Source of the DNA: Bradyrhizobium cytisi
Lineage (GTDB): Bacteria; Pseudomonadota; Alphaproteobacteria; Rhizobiales; Xanthobacteraceae
Reading direction: 5' to 3'
Assembly (NCBI RefSeq): GCF_008123515.1
Contig: NZ_VSSR01000045.1
Coordinates: 1 to 64,000, forward strand
Length of the DNA: 64,000 bases
In this document: positions 26,437 through 35,981 of the stretch, piece by piece
Numbering within the stretch: position 1 is the stretch's first letter
Layout: each line of letters starts with the position of its first letter
Position numbers and translations under genes: made by a program
The notes under the pieces: generated by a model
The model's input: the letters and a program-made list of their open reading frames with translations, nothing else
Databases searched by the model: none
Told to the model about the DNA's origin: nothing

Positions 26437-28758
26437 ATGCGTGACTGTTTGAACCACCGTGCAGGCTTCGACCGTGTCTTGATGACGGTCGCGGCGACCT
26501 TCTTCACGGTATCGGCCGGCTCGGCGCTGGCACAGGATCAGGCGCGCAGCAGCGCCGCCGAGCTCGCGATCGAAGCCGCGATCCCGCGCCCCGAGCCTGC
26601 AAACGTCCCGCCCCCGACCGCATCCGACATCAAGCTCGACGCCACCGCCACCGTCCAGGACGCGCCGAAGGAAGCCACCAAGGAAACTGCGAAGGAGCCC
26701 GCGAAGGCCGAAGCCGCTCCGGCCCCCGGGAAGGTCGAGACCAAGCCGTCCGACGTCGCCACGACGCCCGCAGCCGACGCTCCGAAGAGCGAGACGGCCA
26801 AGACCGAATCCGCAAAGACCGAATCCGTAAAGACCGAACCCGCGAAGGCCGAGCCCGCCAAATCTGAAGCCGCCCAATCCGAGCCGGCCAAATCTGAACC
26901 TGCCAAAGCTGAATCTGCCAAACCTGAATCTGCCAAGTCTGATACCGCAGCAGCACCGGCGGCCACCCCCGCTGCACCTGCGGCGGCAGCAGCGACCCCG
27001 GCCGCCGAGCCCGTGAAGGCCGCAAGCAACGTTCCCGCTGCCGACCAGCCGGTCGCCGACAAGCTCAAGGACGCCTTGGGCGCCAAGACTTCGCGCTATC
27101 TCGACCGCAAGAACGAGCGCGCCGCCGTCGAGAAGTTCTACGGCGCCCGTGACTTCGCGCCGGTCTGGACCCAAGCCGGCAACCTCACTGCTGCGGCCAA
27201 GGGCGTGATCGCACGGCTGAAGGATGCAGCCTCCGACGGTCTTAATCCCGCCGACTATCCGGTGCCGGATTTCGCCGCCGCCACGACGCCCGATGCGCTC
27301 GCCGATGCCGAGCTGAAGCTCACCGCCAGCATGTTCGACTATGCGCGCCAGGCGCAGAGCGGCCGCATGCACTGGTCCCAGGTCAGCGCCGACATCCTCT
27401 ATCCCGAGCATCCGGTCGATCCGAACGAAGTGCTGACCAGGGTTTCGACGGCAGCCGACGCCTCCGCCGCGCTCGACAGCTACAACCCGCCGCAAAAGCT
27501 CTACAAGGAGCTGAAGGCGAAGCTCGCGCAGCTGCGTGGCCAGGGCGACGGCCCGGTGATCGAGATCACCGACGGCCCGGCGCTGAAGTACACGCCCGCC
27601 AAGGGCAAGAAGCAGGCGGAAGCCGTGATGCAGGATCCGCGCGTGCCGCAGCTGCGCGCCAAGCTCGGTATCAGCGAGAACGCCAACGACGATCACTACG
27701 ACGCCACGGTCGCCGAAGCCGTGCGAAAGTTCCAGGACGGCGCCGAGATCAAGGCCACCGGCGTGCTCGATGCGCCGACCGTGAAGGCGATGAACAGCCC
27801 GAAGCGCGACAAGCAGATCGACACCGTGCTGGTGAACATGGAGCGCTGGCGCTGGCTGCCGCGCGACCTCGGCGCGCCCTCGCTGGGCGATGCCTATGTC
27901 ATCCTCAACATTCCCGACTACACGCTGAAGGTGATGCAGCGCGGCCAGCAGCTCTGGACCACCCGCGTCGTCACCGGCAAGCCGGGCCAGCACGCGACGC
28001 CGCTGCTGACCGAGACGATGAAGTACATCACGGTCAACCCGACCTGGAACGTCCCGCCGTCGATCGTCTATGGCGAATATCTGCCGGCGCTGCAGCAGGA
28101 CCCGACCGTGCTACAGCGCATGGGCCTGAAGCTCGAGCAGAACCGTGACGGCTCGGTGCACATCTCGCAGCCGCCCGGTGAAGCCAACGCGCTCGGCCGC
28201 ATCCGCTTCAACTTCCCGAACAAGTTCCTGGTCTATCAGCACGACACGCCGGACAAGAACCTGTTCGCCAGGGAAGATCGCGCCTTCAGCCATGGCTGCA
28301 TGCGCGTGCAGAATCCGGATCAGTACGCCTCCGTGCTGCTCAACATCACCATGCCGGGCGAGAAGTACACGCCGGAGCGCGTGCGCAGCATGTACGGCTC
28401 GGGTGAGGTGGACCTGAAATTCCCGACCCCGATCCCGGTCAACATCACCTACCAGACCGCCTTCGTGGATGACGGCGGCAAGCTGCAATTCCGCAAGGAC
28501 GTCTATGGCCGCGACGCGACCATGATCAACATCTTGAAGAACGGCCGCGGCAAGGACCTCGAAAACGTCGTGGCGCACTCGCAGCCGAGCTATTCGCGCC
28601 CGGCGACGACGCTGCCGGCCGGCGTGGCGGTGGCCAATAATGGCGGCGGGTTCGGCTCGTCCGGTCCGAACTTCTTCGAGCGGCTGTTCGGGGCCCCGAC
28701 CCCGCCGCCGGCTCCGGTCGGCCGCCGGCCTCAGCAACAGCGGGTGTTCACCCGCTGA
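26437..28758 (+). CDS. L,D-transpeptidase with peptidoglycan-binding domain (YcbB/LdtD-like)
   Basis: This 773-residue periplasmic enzyme has a signal peptide ending ...SALAQ (about residue 35). A long Ala/Pro/Lys/Glu region (residues about 60-200) made of short repeats such as KSEPAK/KTES comes next, then an YcbB-type scaffold, a peptidoglycan-binding domain (AEAVRKFQDGAEIKATGVLD) and a YkuD catalytic domain. The active-site Cys is in SHGCMRVQ at about residue 620. It should form 3-3 cross-links in peptidoglycan. The start at 26437 gives a clean signal peptide; an upstream ATG does not. A hairpin follows the stop. Confidence 0.88.
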   Translation: MRDCLNHRAGFDRVLMTVAATFFTVSAGSALAQDQARSSAAELAIEAAIPRPEPANVPPPTASDIKLDATATVQDAPKEATKETAKEPAKAEAAPAPGKVETKPSDVATTPAADAPKSETAKTESAKTESVKTEPAKAEPAKSEAAQSEPAKSEPAKAESAKPESAKSDTAAAPAATPAAPAAAAATPAAEPVKAASNVPAADQPVADKLKDALGAKTSRYLDRKNERAAVEKFYGARDFAPVWTQAGNLTAAAKGVIARLKDAASDGLNPADYPVPDFAAATTPDALADAELKLTASMFDYARQAQSGRMHWSQVSADILYPEHPVDPNEVLTRVSTAADASAALDSYNPPQKLYKELKAKLAQLRGQGDGPVIEITDGPALKYTPAKGKKQAEAVMQDPRVPQLRAKLGISENANDDHYDATVAEAVRKFQDGAEIKATGVLDAPTVKAMNSPKRDKQIDTVLVNMERWRWLPRDLGAPSLGDAYVILNIPDYTLKVMQRGQQLWTTRVVTGKPGQHATPLLTETMKYITVNPTWNVPPSIVYGEYLPALQQDPTVLQRMGLKLEQNRDGSVHISQPPGEANALGRIRFNFPNKFLVYQHDTPDKNLFAREDRAFSHGCMRVQNPDQYASVLLNITMPGEKYTPERVRSMYGSGEVDLKFPTPIPVNITYQTAFVDDGGKLQFRKDVYGRDATMINILKNGRGKDLENVVAHSQPSYSRPATTLPAGVAVANNGGGFGSSGPNFFERLFGAPTPPPAPVGRRPQQQRVFTR

Positions 28759-28792
28759 GCTGCCTCAGCACATAAAATTCTTCAATGAGATC

Positions 28793-28822
28793 AACGACCC
28801 CGTCCCATGGACGGGGTCGTTT
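28793..28822 (+). terminator. Intrinsic terminator after the L,D-transpeptidase gene
   Basis: A perfect 13-bp stem (AACGACCCCGTCC with GGACGGGGTCGTT) closes a CAT loop about 35 nt past the stop. The following T-run is short (TTT, then AACGTT), so termination may be incomplete. Confidence 0.7.
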
Positions 28823-29034
28823 AACGTTAACCATTCGCCACCCGGGTTCGGGCAGCGGGCGTTTTTTCGCCACACTGAGCCGGTTAGGATCGCAACCTGA
28901 CTTGGTTTTGGGGGCGGGAAGGTCAACCTCGAATTAACCTTCTCGCTTTAACAAAGCGTTCATCCTCTTTCGCGCGCTAACGGGGTTGGCGGGAGGGTCC
29001 ATTTTGAACGCTCGTCGACTGGGTGGGCTCATAC

Positions 29035-30645
29035 GTGCTGGCTGGTTTCGCACGCCAATTCGCTGCGGTGTCTTTGTCCCATGCGGGAGTGAAGGTCGGA
29101 TCTCGGATCGGCCTCGCCTCGCTGGTGCTGCTTGCGGCTGCCGGTTCGGTCCATAACGCCGCCGCGCTGAACGAGACCAAGACGCTCTCCTTCCACCACA
29201 CCCACTCCGGCGAAGATCTCACCGTCACCTTCAAGCGCGATGGCCGCTATGACGAAGCCGCGCTGAAGACGCTCAACCATTTCCTGCGCGACTGGCGCAC
29301 CCAGGACGAGACGGTCATGGACCGTCACCTCTTCGATATCCTCTGGGAAGTCTATCGCGACGTCGACGGCAAGCAGCCGATCCAGATCATCTCCTCCTAT
29401 CGCTCCCCCGCCACCAACGCCATGCTCCGCCGGCGCTCCTCGGGCGTGGCGCGCTTCAGCCAGCACATGCTGGGCCATGCGATGGACTTCTACATTCCGG
29501 GCGTGCCGCTGGAGCAGATCCGCTTTGCCGGCCTGCGCCTCCAGCGCGGCGGCGTCGGCTTCTACCCGACCTCCGGCTCGCCCTTCGTGCATCTCGACAC
29601 CGGCAGCATCCGGCACTGGCCGCGCATGACGCATGACCAGCTCGCCCGCGTCTTCCCCGACGGCCGCACCGTCCACGTTCCGACCGACGGCACGCCGCTG
29701 AAGGGATATGAGCTCGCCAAGGCCGACATCGAACGGCGCGGCGATGACACCGCGACCGTCGGCAAGCCGAGCTTCCTCGCCGCCTTGTTCAAGGGCAAAT
29801 CAGCTCCCGCGACCAGCAGCGACGAGGACGACGAGGGCGCGGCCGAGAAGCCCGCGGCACCCACCGTGGTCGCAGCCGCCGCCAAGCCGGCCGATCCGGT
29901 CCCGACGCCCCGCGCCAAGCCGTCAGTCGCCGCCACGATCCAGCTCGCTTCGGCCGATGCGCAGCTCGTTGCGCCGCCCAAGCCGAAGCCCGCGCCCGTC
30001 GCTGACAAGCCGGCTGCCGGCAAATCTTCTGACGGAAAGCCCGAGACTCCGGCCGACATCATCAATGCCCGCGGCTTCTGGGATGCACCCGCCACGCCGC
30101 AGCAGGCGACGCCCGCCCAGGTCGCAGCCCTGAGGGCGCGCCAGGCGCTTGCCGCCGCCACCGATCCGCAGCCGACCGCGAGCGTCTCCAACGCCGCCTA
30201 TCAGGCACTGGCCTATGCGCCGGCTTCCGCCTCCCCGGTCGACCGCGCCAACGTCGTCGCCGCCTCTGCGCCGATCCCGCGCGGCGTGCGCCCGGTGTCC
30301 GCGGCCCGCAACGCCGCGCCGGCCACCGAGATCAACACGGTCGTCGGCAAGAGCACCGGCGGCATGATCGCCACCGCGACCCGGCTCTCCGCCGCCAAGG
30401 GCGAGAGCATCTGGCTCAAGATCGTGATGCTGTCGCCAAGCGCCAGCCGCGCGATGTCGGTGACGCTGATGGGCGAGCTCGATACGGTTGCGTTGCGCGG
30501 TTATTTCGTGAAGCCGCAGGCCGTGATCGCGATGGGTTTCAGCGACGATCCCATGCAGGGCCTGTCCAGCGACAGTTTCTCGGGCAGCGCCACCGCCAAG
30601 CTCGAGACGACGTCCTTCGTCGTCCGCACCGCCGCGTTGCGCTGA
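29035..30645 (+). CDS. DUF882 (YcbK-like, M15A peptidase fold) cell-wall protein
   Basis: This protein of about 536 residues has an N-terminal hydrophobic signal (GLASLVLLAAAGSVHNAAA) and a DUF882 domain with the zinc-site pattern of the M15 fold: SQHMLGHAMDFYIPG and SPFVHLDTG. A long Ala/Pro/Lys-rich tail follows and a short ordered C-terminal region ends it. Members resemble peptidoglycan-cleaving D-Ala-D-Ala peptidases; activity is unproven. I chose the GTG at 29035, which has GGTGGG 7 nt upstream, over a GTG at 29023 with none. It follows the L,D-transpeptidase, so both genes act on the wall. Confidence 0.82.
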   Translation: MLAGFARQFAAVSLSHAGVKVGSRIGLASLVLLAAAGSVHNAAALNETKTLSFHHTHSGEDLTVTFKRDGRYDEAALKTLNHFLRDWRTQDETVMDRHLFDILWEVYRDVDGKQPIQIISSYRSPATNAMLRRRSSGVARFSQHMLGHAMDFYIPGVPLEQIRFAGLRLQRGGVGFYPTSGSPFVHLDTGSIRHWPRMTHDQLARVFPDGRTVHVPTDGTPLKGYELAKADIERRGDDTATVGKPSFLAALFKGKSAPATSSDEDDEGAAEKPAAPTVVAAAAKPADPVPTPRAKPSVAATIQLASADAQLVAPPKPKPAPVADKPAAGKSSDGKPETPADIINARGFWDAPATPQQATPAQVAALRARQALAAATDPQPTASVSNAAYQALAYAPASASPVDRANVVAASAPIPRGVRPVSAARNAAPATEINTVVGKSTGGMIATATRLSAAKGESIWLKIVMLSPSASRAMSVTLMGELDTVALRGYFVKPQAVIAMGFSDDPMQGLSSDSFSGSATAKLETTSFVVRTAALR

Positions 30646-30655
30646 GACTGACAGC

Positions 30656-31084
30656 CTAGCGCGCCTTCTTTTTTCCTCGCCGATCCAGATGATAGGTCAG
30701 CGCCAGCGACAGGCAGGCTGATAGTTCCTGCTTCGGCAGCTTGCCGGACAATGGCAGCAACAGCGCCCGGGTCTGCCGGTATTCGAACTGATCGGGAAAA
30801 CGCTCGCGAAACGTATCGACCAGCGTCGTCTTGCAGTTGAACAGAATCGCGGCGTGGTCGGAGTCCTTGAGGCGGCCAAGCCGGATCGTGGAGCCGCTGC
30901 CGGTCTGCTCCGTGAGATAGGCAGGCTCGTTCCATTTCAGCGTTTCGGTGAGCCGGCCGACTTCGGCATGCGCCTTGGCCGTCGCCAAGATGAGCTTGCG
31001 CACGTCGAGAAGGCGCCGGCGGATCGGCGGCGGAAAAGCCTCGAAGACTCGGCTCACCTCGCGCGGCAACGGCGGTTCGCTCAC
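30656..31084 (-). CDS. DUF1801-domain protein
   Basis: This 142-residue soluble protein has the DUF1801 pattern (ILATAKAHAEVGRLTETLKWNEPAYLT, then LFNCKTTLVDTFRERFPD), a family of small alpha/beta proteins with no known biochemical activity. It starts with GTG; AGGAGGA lies 5 nt upstream and fixes the start at 31084. The end of the neighbouring cyclase gene lies 25 nt upstream on the same strand, so they are likely co-transcribed. It is convergent with the DUF882 gene, only 10 nt apart. Confidence 0.8.
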   Translation of the reverse strand: MSEPPLPREVSRVFEAFPPPIRRRLLDVRKLILATAKAHAEVGRLTETLKWNEPAYLTEQTGSGSTIRLGRLKDSDHAAILFNCKTTLVDTFRERFPDQFEYRQTRALLLPLSGKLPKQELSACLSLALTYHLDRRGKKKAR

Positions 31085-31109
31085 GGATTCCTCCTGGATG
31101 GATCGAGGA

Positions 31110-32876
31110 TCAGGCGGGCAGGCTTGCTCCCAGAAGGCCTGCCTCGTAGCGCTGACGGTCGACGTCGCGCTTATAATGCTGGGTGGAGAGATGATTGGCC
31201 ACTGAAAATGCCGGCTCGCGCTTGAGAACCTCGGCTGCATGAGCGCGGGCCGCAATCGCGTTGCCCATCTGCGCAAAGATCGCGGCGAGGAACGCGTGAT
31301 GGGTGTGATCGGGGCGCGTGATCCGTGAGATGGCCTCGGCAGCTTCGGCGTATTTCTCGGCACAATAATAGGCACGTCCGAGATGGCTCCAGAAGCGTTC
31401 GGGGTGATACGGGTTGAGCCGCATCGCCTTCCTGATCCAGTCGATGCCCTCTTCAGGCCGGCCCAGCCAGGTCAGCAGTTCGCCCTGCTGCACCACCACG
31501 AGGTCGTAGTTCGGGTTGAGCGCGAGCGCCCGCTCCTGATGGTAGGTGGCCTTGTCATGGTCGTCGCGGTTCAGATTGAGCGCCGCGAGAATACGGTGAA
31601 CGTCGCTGTCATTGTCGTCGAGGGCCAGCGCGGTCTCCAGCTCCGAAGCCACCTGCTGGAAGGTGGCATCGCGATCCGCGCACCAGCCATAGACCCAGGT
31701 CTGGCCCAGGACGCACGCCTTCCACGCGTGCGCGTGAGCATAGTTCGCATCGAGTTCGACCGCCCGGTCGAGCAGAAGTTGCGCCCGCGCATTGTCTTCG
31801 CGATTGGAGCGATGGTGCAAGACCTTTGCGGCCAGCACGCATTCATAAGCCGCCATGTTGTCCGTGGGCTTGCGGTTCGCCCGATCGTGCGTGGCCGCCT
31901 CGACGCGGCCGGGCAACGTGGCCGCGATCGCCCGGGTCATCTCGTCCTGGATGGCGAAGATGTCCTTGAGCTCGCCGTCGTAGCGTTCGGCCCAAATGTG
32001 CCGGTCGGTTTCCGCATCGATCAGCTGCACGGTGACGCGGACGCGATCTCCGGCCTTTCGCACACTGCCCTCGATGACATAATCGACGCCGAATTCGCGG
32101 CCGACGTCCTGCACCTTGACCGCCTTGCCCTTGTACACAAAGGTGGAGTTGCGGGAGATCACCAGCAGGTCGTGGAAACGAGAAAGCTCGGTGATGATGT
32201 CTTCGGTCAGGCCATCCGCAAAGAACTCCTGCTCCGGGTCGCCGCTCATGTTGGCGAAGGGCAGCACGGCGATGGACGGCTTCTTCGACTTGCCGGTCGC
32301 CTTCGCAGCGCCCCTCGTGCCGTCAGATGCGCTTGCCGGACTCTCCTCCAGTCGTATCCGGTAGACGCGGATCGCACGGACGATGTTCTTGACGTTCTGC
32401 TCGCCGATATCCTCGAATGCAACGCCATCAAGGCGCTCGCCGAGCTGGTCGCGCACCGCGCTCGAGATGCAGATGCCTCCAGGCTCGGCCAGAGCCTCCA
32501 GCCGTGCCGCGACGTTGACGCCGTCGCCGAAAATATCGTTCTGGTCGACGATCACGTCGCCCAGATTGATGCCGATGCGGAATTGTATCCATCGCGGCGG
32601 CGGGACGTCGGCATTGCGTCGCCCCATCCGGTTCTGAATTTCAGCAGCGCACAGCACCGCGTCGACAACGCTATGGAATTCGACGAGCATGCCGTCGCCC
32701 GTCGTCTTGATGATGCGGCCGCGGTTTTTGGCAATGGCCGGATCGATCAGCTCGATCCGGTGGGTCTTGAGGCGCGCAAGCGTGCCAGCCTCATCGGCCT
32801 CCATGAGCCGGCTAAAGCCGACCATGTCGGCCGCGAGGACCGCTGCGAGCCTACGCTCAGGTCCAGGCACATCCAT
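31110..32876 (-). CDS. Class III adenylate/guanylate cyclase with TolB-like and TPR domains
   Basis: This 588-residue protein has an N-terminal class III cyclase homology domain. The metal-binding Asp17 (ADMVGF) and Asp61 (TTGDG), substrate Lys57 region and the Asn121/Arg125 pair (NVAARLE) that stabilise the transition state are all present, so it is likely active. Next comes a FlgO/TolB-like domain (SIAVLPFANMSGDPEQEFFADGL begins it), then tetratricopeptide repeats to the end. There is no membrane segment. This architecture is much expanded in Bradyrhizobium and relatives; which nucleotide it makes and what it senses are unknown. Confidence 0.88.
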   Translation of the reverse strand: MDVPGPERRLAAVLAADMVGFSRLMEADEAGTLARLKTHRIELIDPAIAKNRGRIIKTTGDGMLVEFHSVVDAVLCAAEIQNRMGRRNADVPPPRWIQFRIGINLGDVIVDQNDIFGDGVNVAARLEALAEPGGICISSAVRDQLGERLDGVAFEDIGEQNVKNIVRAIRVYRIRLEESPASASDGTRGAAKATGKSKKPSIAVLPFANMSGDPEQEFFADGLTEDIITELSRFHDLLVISRNSTFVYKGKAVKVQDVGREFGVDYVIEGSVRKAGDRVRVTVQLIDAETDRHIWAERYDGELKDIFAIQDEMTRAIAATLPGRVEAATHDRANRKPTDNMAAYECVLAAKVLHHRSNREDNARAQLLLDRAVELDANYAHAHAWKACVLGQTWVYGWCADRDATFQQVASELETALALDDNDSDVHRILAALNLNRDDHDKATYHQERALALNPNYDLVVVQQGELLTWLGRPEEGIDWIRKAMRLNPYHPERFWSHLGRAYYCAEKYAEAAEAISRITRPDHTHHAFLAAIFAQMGNAIAARAHAAEVLKREPAFSVANHLSTQHYKRDVDRQRYEAGLLGASLPA

Positions 32877-32991
32877 TGCTCGGTCCCTTCACCGAGCACT
32901 CTAGCAGACGAGCGGATTTTGCCCAAGCTGGGTGCGCTGCAAATCGCAGCGGGACGAGGTATCCTACCGCCGACGCGGCGGCCTGATCGCC

Positions 32992-33264
32992 TCAGATCAT
33001 CCCAAGCGCCTGCATATAGGTCTCGAGAATCGTCTCGGCCTCTGCGCGCTCGTTCGGGTCCTGCTTGCGCATGCGTACGATGGTGCGCAGCGCCTTGACG
33101 TCGTAGCCGTTGCCCTTGGCTTCGGCGAAGACGTCGCGGATGTCGTCGGAGATCGCCTTCTTCTCTTCCTCCAGCCGCTCGATGCGCTCGATGATGGATT
33201 TGAGCTGGTCCTTGGCAAATTTCGTCGCGGGCTCGTCGTCGCGGACGGCGGCGGAGGTGGCCAT
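32992..33264 (-). CDS. gapR: GapR-like DNA-binding protein (DUF2312)
   Basis: This 90-residue protein matches the DUF2312/GapR family: KFAKDQLKSIIERIERLEEEKKAI, then DIRDVFAEAKGNGYDVKALRTIVRMRK. In Caulobacter GapR is a dimer or tetramer that encircles overtwisted DNA ahead of replication and transcription. The start at 33264 (MATSAAVRDDEPA) has GGGAG 7 nt upstream; a longer in-frame start lacks one. It is monocistronic. Family members often occur in several copies per genome, so whether this is the main one cannot be told here. Confidence 0.88.
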   Translation of the reverse strand: MATSAAVRDDEPATKFAKDQLKSIIERIERLEEEKKAISDDIRDVFAEAKGNGYDVKALRTIVRMRKQDPNERAEAETILETYMQALGMI

Positions 33265-33463
33265 CTTGGTACTCCCAATGGAACTGGCAAAACGAGGTGA
33301 CGCCGGCATCCTCACCGCGCGTGCTGGTGAGACCCTTAGGGTTGGCGCCGATTGCGTTCAAGCGAGCATCGCGCTCGTCCACAGCGCGCCCACACCTTCC
33401 TGCGGGGAAGCGAAGAAAGCTGTTGTGTGGTGCGACTCAAGCCGCGGGCCCCGGACAGTCCGC

Positions 33464-33769
33464 TCAGCGGCTGTGGGGATGGACCTTCTTCATCGCCTCG
33501 AGCTGCTCAGGGCTGGCCGTGCCCTGATGCTTCGCCTTCCAGGCCTCGTAGGGCATGCCGTAGACGGCCTCGCGGCTCTCGTCCTTGCTTAAGCTTACGC
33601 CCTGGGCGTCGGCAGCGTCCTTGAGCCAGTTGGACAGGCAGTTGCGGCAGAAGCCGGCGAGATTCATCAGATCGATGTTCTGGACGTCCGTCCGCGTCTT
33701 CAGATGGTCGACCAGGCGCCGGAAAGCGGCCGCCTCGAGCTCCGTTCTGGTTTTGTCGTCGATTGCCAT
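33464..33769 (-). CDS. DUF1244-domain protein
   Basis: This 101-residue protein is of the DUF1244 family, recognised by NIDLMNLAGFCRNCLSNWL and the closing YGMPYEAWKAKHQ. The two Cys in FCRNC may bind a metal. The family has a helical fold and no established function, and is common in Alphaproteobacteria. It is transcribed alone, divergent from the DUF1036 gene. Confidence 0.85.
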   Translation of the reverse strand: MAIDDKTRTELEAAAFRRLVDHLKTRTDVQNIDLMNLAGFCRNCLSNWLKDAADAQGVSLSKDESREAVYGMPYEAWKAKHQGTASPEQLEAMKKVHPHSR

Positions 33770-33951
33770 GGCTGGATCCCCTTGGCCTTTCTCTTGGCTC
33801 TGATCTTGATGGTGGTCACCCTTTACGGGATCAGGTGGGGTCCCGTCACAGATTTTGCCATATCGCGGCGCAAACGGCCTCGAAGCAGCCCAGGGGGCAG
33901 TTCCCCGGCTCTACGCCAAATCGTCAATCATCTGGTATACGTTCCGCGACA

Positions 33952-34548
33952 ATGATCGCCGAATCTCCCCGCTCCGCCCTTCGCCTGCTCGCCCGGTTGG
34001 TCCCGGCGCTGGCGGTTGCTTTGCTGTGCCTCTGGGCCAGCCCGGCCTCGGCCGATTTCCGGCTTTGCAACAACACCTCGAGCCGGGTCGGCATTGCGCT
34101 TGGCTACAAGGACGCCGACGGCTGGACCACGGAAGGCTGGTGGAACATCTCGTCCCGCTCCTGCGAGACCCTGCTGCGGGGAACGCTGGTCGCCCGCTAC
34201 TATTACATCTACGCGATCGACTATGACCGCGGCGGCGAATGGTCAGGGCAGGCCTTCATGTGCTCGCGCGACAAGGAATTCACCATTCGCGGCACCGAGG
34301 ACTGCCTGGCGCGCGGCTATGACCGGACCGGCTATTTCGAGGTCGATACCGGCGAGCAGCGGGCCTGGACGGTACAGCTCACCGATGCCAACGAGCAGCC
34401 CGCCCAGCAACGTGTCCCCGGGATGCCCGGCCCTGTTGGCCCTGGTGGCGGCGTTCCAGGTTTGCCCAATAGCCCGCCCGGTGGTACGCCCCCCGCCGCG
34501 CCTGGCCTTCCGCCAGCCCCCTCACCACCGTCTGGAAATAAGCCATGA
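33952..34548 (+). CDS. Secreted DUF1036-domain protein
   Basis: This 198-residue protein has a signal peptide ending ...ASPASA (about residue 35), then a DUF1036 domain (FRLCNNTSSRVGIALGYKD, WWNISSRSCETLL, and further Cys in FMCSRDKEF and EDCLARGYDR that probably form disulfides). A Pro/Gly-rich tail closes it. It is exported to the periplasm or beyond; function unknown. Its stop overlaps the pyruvate kinase start (ATGA), so the two genes are co-translated even though their products are in different compartments. Confidence 0.85.
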   Translation: MIAESPRSALRLLARLVPALAVALLCLWASPASADFRLCNNTSSRVGIALGYKDADGWTTEGWWNISSRSCETLLRGTLVARYYYIYAIDYDRGGEWSGQAFMCSRDKEFTIRGTEDCLARGYDRTGYFEVDTGEQRAWTVQLTDANEQPAQQRVPGMPGPVGPGGGVPGLPNSPPGGTPPAAPGLPPAPSPPSGNKP

Positions 34549-35981
34549 GGCGTCTTCGCCGTATCAAGATTCTCGCTACGCTCGGACCCGCTTCTTCTGA
34601 CCTCGCGATGATCCGCCGCCTGTTCGAGGCCGGCGCCGACGTTTTCCGCATCAATATGAGCCACACCCCGCATGACAAGATGCGGGAGCTGGTGGCGACG
34701 ATCCGCAATGTCGAGAGCAGCTACGGCCGCCCGATCGGCATCCTGGTCGACCTGCAGGGCCCGAAGCTCCGGCTTGGCGCCTTCGCGGAAGGCGCGGTCC
34801 AGCTCCAGAACGGCCAGATCTTCACGCTGGATTCCGACAAGAGCCCGGGCGATACCACCCGCGTCAATCTCCCGCATCCGGAGATACTTGCTGCGCTGCG
34901 GCCCGGCCATGCCCTGCTGCTCGACGACGGCAAGGTACGTCTGATTGCAGAGGAGACCACGAAGGAGCACGCGGTGACGCGCGTCGTGGTCGGCGGCAAG
35001 ATGTCCGATCGCAAGGGCGTCAGCCTTCCGGATACGGACCTGCCGGTCTCGGCGATGACGCCGAAGGACCGCGCCGACCTCGAGGCCGCGCTGGTTACCG
35101 GCGTCGACTGGATTGCGCTCTCCTTCGTGCAGCGCGCCGACGACGTGATCGAGGCCAAGAAGATGATCCGCGGCCGGGCCGCGGTCATGGCCAAGATCGA
35201 GAAGCCGCAGGCGATCGACCGCCTCGCCGACATCATCGAGGCCTCCGACGCGCTGATGGTGGCGCGCGGCGACCTCGGCGTCGAGCTGCCGCTGGAGCGC
35301 GTGCCGAGCCTCCAGAAGCAAATGACGCGCATGGCGCGTCGCGCCGGCAAGCCGGTGGTGATCGCGACCCAGATGCTGGAATCGATGATCCAATCGCCGG
35401 TGCCGACCCGCGCCGAAGTCTCCGACGTCGCCACCGCGGTCTACGAGGGCGCCGACGCCATCATGCTGTCGGCGGAATCGGCGGCCGGCAAATTCCCGGT
35501 TGAGGCGGTCTCGACCATGAACCGCATCGGCGAGGAGGTCGAGCGCGACCCGATTTACCGCTCCGTGTTGACGGCCCAGCGCCCCGCACCGGAATCCACC
35601 GCCGGCGACGCCATCGCCGATGCCGCACGGCAGATCGCCGAGACGCTGGACCTGCCCGCCCTGATCTGCTGGACCAGCTCGGGCTCGACCGCGGTGCGCG
35701 TGGCCCGCGAGCGGCCGAAGCCGCCGGTCGTGGCGATCACGCCGAACATCCAGGCCGGACGGCGGCTCGCGGTCGTGTGGGGCGTACACTGCGTGGTGGC
35801 GGAAGACGCGCGCGACCAGGACGACATGGTGAGCCGCGCCGGCCAGATCGCCTTCCGCGACGGTTTCGTCCGCGCCGGCCAGCGCGTGATCATCGTCGCC
35901 GGCGTGCCGCTCGGCATTCCCGGCACCACCAACATGGTGCGCATCGCCTCGGTCGGCCCCGAGGGCAATTCGGATATCTAG
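34545..35981 (+). CDS. pyk: Pyruvate kinase
   Basis: This 478-residue enzyme makes pyruvate and ATP from phosphoenolpyruvate and ADP. The barrel domain has RIKILATLGPASSD, the RINMSH motif, DLQGPKLR, the catalytic Lys in MAKIEKPQA, and ARGDLGVELP followed by TQMLESM with the potassium/metal site. The regulatory C-terminal domain is complete. Length is normal for the bacterial type I/II enzymes. The start overlaps the stop of the DUF1036 gene by 4 nt. Confidence 0.95.
   Translation: MRRLRRIKILATLGPASSDLAMIRRLFEAGADVFRINMSHTPHDKMRELVATIRNVESSYGRPIGILVDLQGPKLRLGAFAEGAVQLQNGQIFTLDSDKSPGDTTRVNLPHPEILAALRPGHALLLDDGKVRLIAEETTKEHAVTRVVVGGKMSDRKGVSLPDTDLPVSAMTPKDRADLEAALVTGVDWIALSFVQRADDVIEAKKMIRGRAAVMAKIEKPQAIDRLADIIEASDALMVARGDLGVELPLERVPSLQKQMTRMARRAGKPVVIATQMLESMIQSPVPTRAEVSDVATAVYEGADAIMLSAESAAGKFPVEAVSTMNRIGEEVERDPIYRSVLTAQRPAPESTAGDAIADAARQIAETLDLPALICWTSSGSTAVRVARERPKPPVVAITPNIQAGRRLAVVWGVHCVVAEDARDQDDMVSRAGQIAFRDGFVRAGQRVIIVAGVPLGIPGTTNMVRIASVGPEGNSDI

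Noticed and set aside
26416..27993. Minus-strand frame (525 codons) with Gly/Phe/Arg repeats opposite the L,D-transpeptidase
   Set aside because: The repeats are the reverse reading of the Ala/Pro/Lys/Glu repeat region of the real gene.
31383..33098. Long plus-strand frame (571 codons) opposite the cyclase-TPR gene
   Set aside because: The opposite strand encodes a full cyclase with its catalytic residues; this frame shows no domain.
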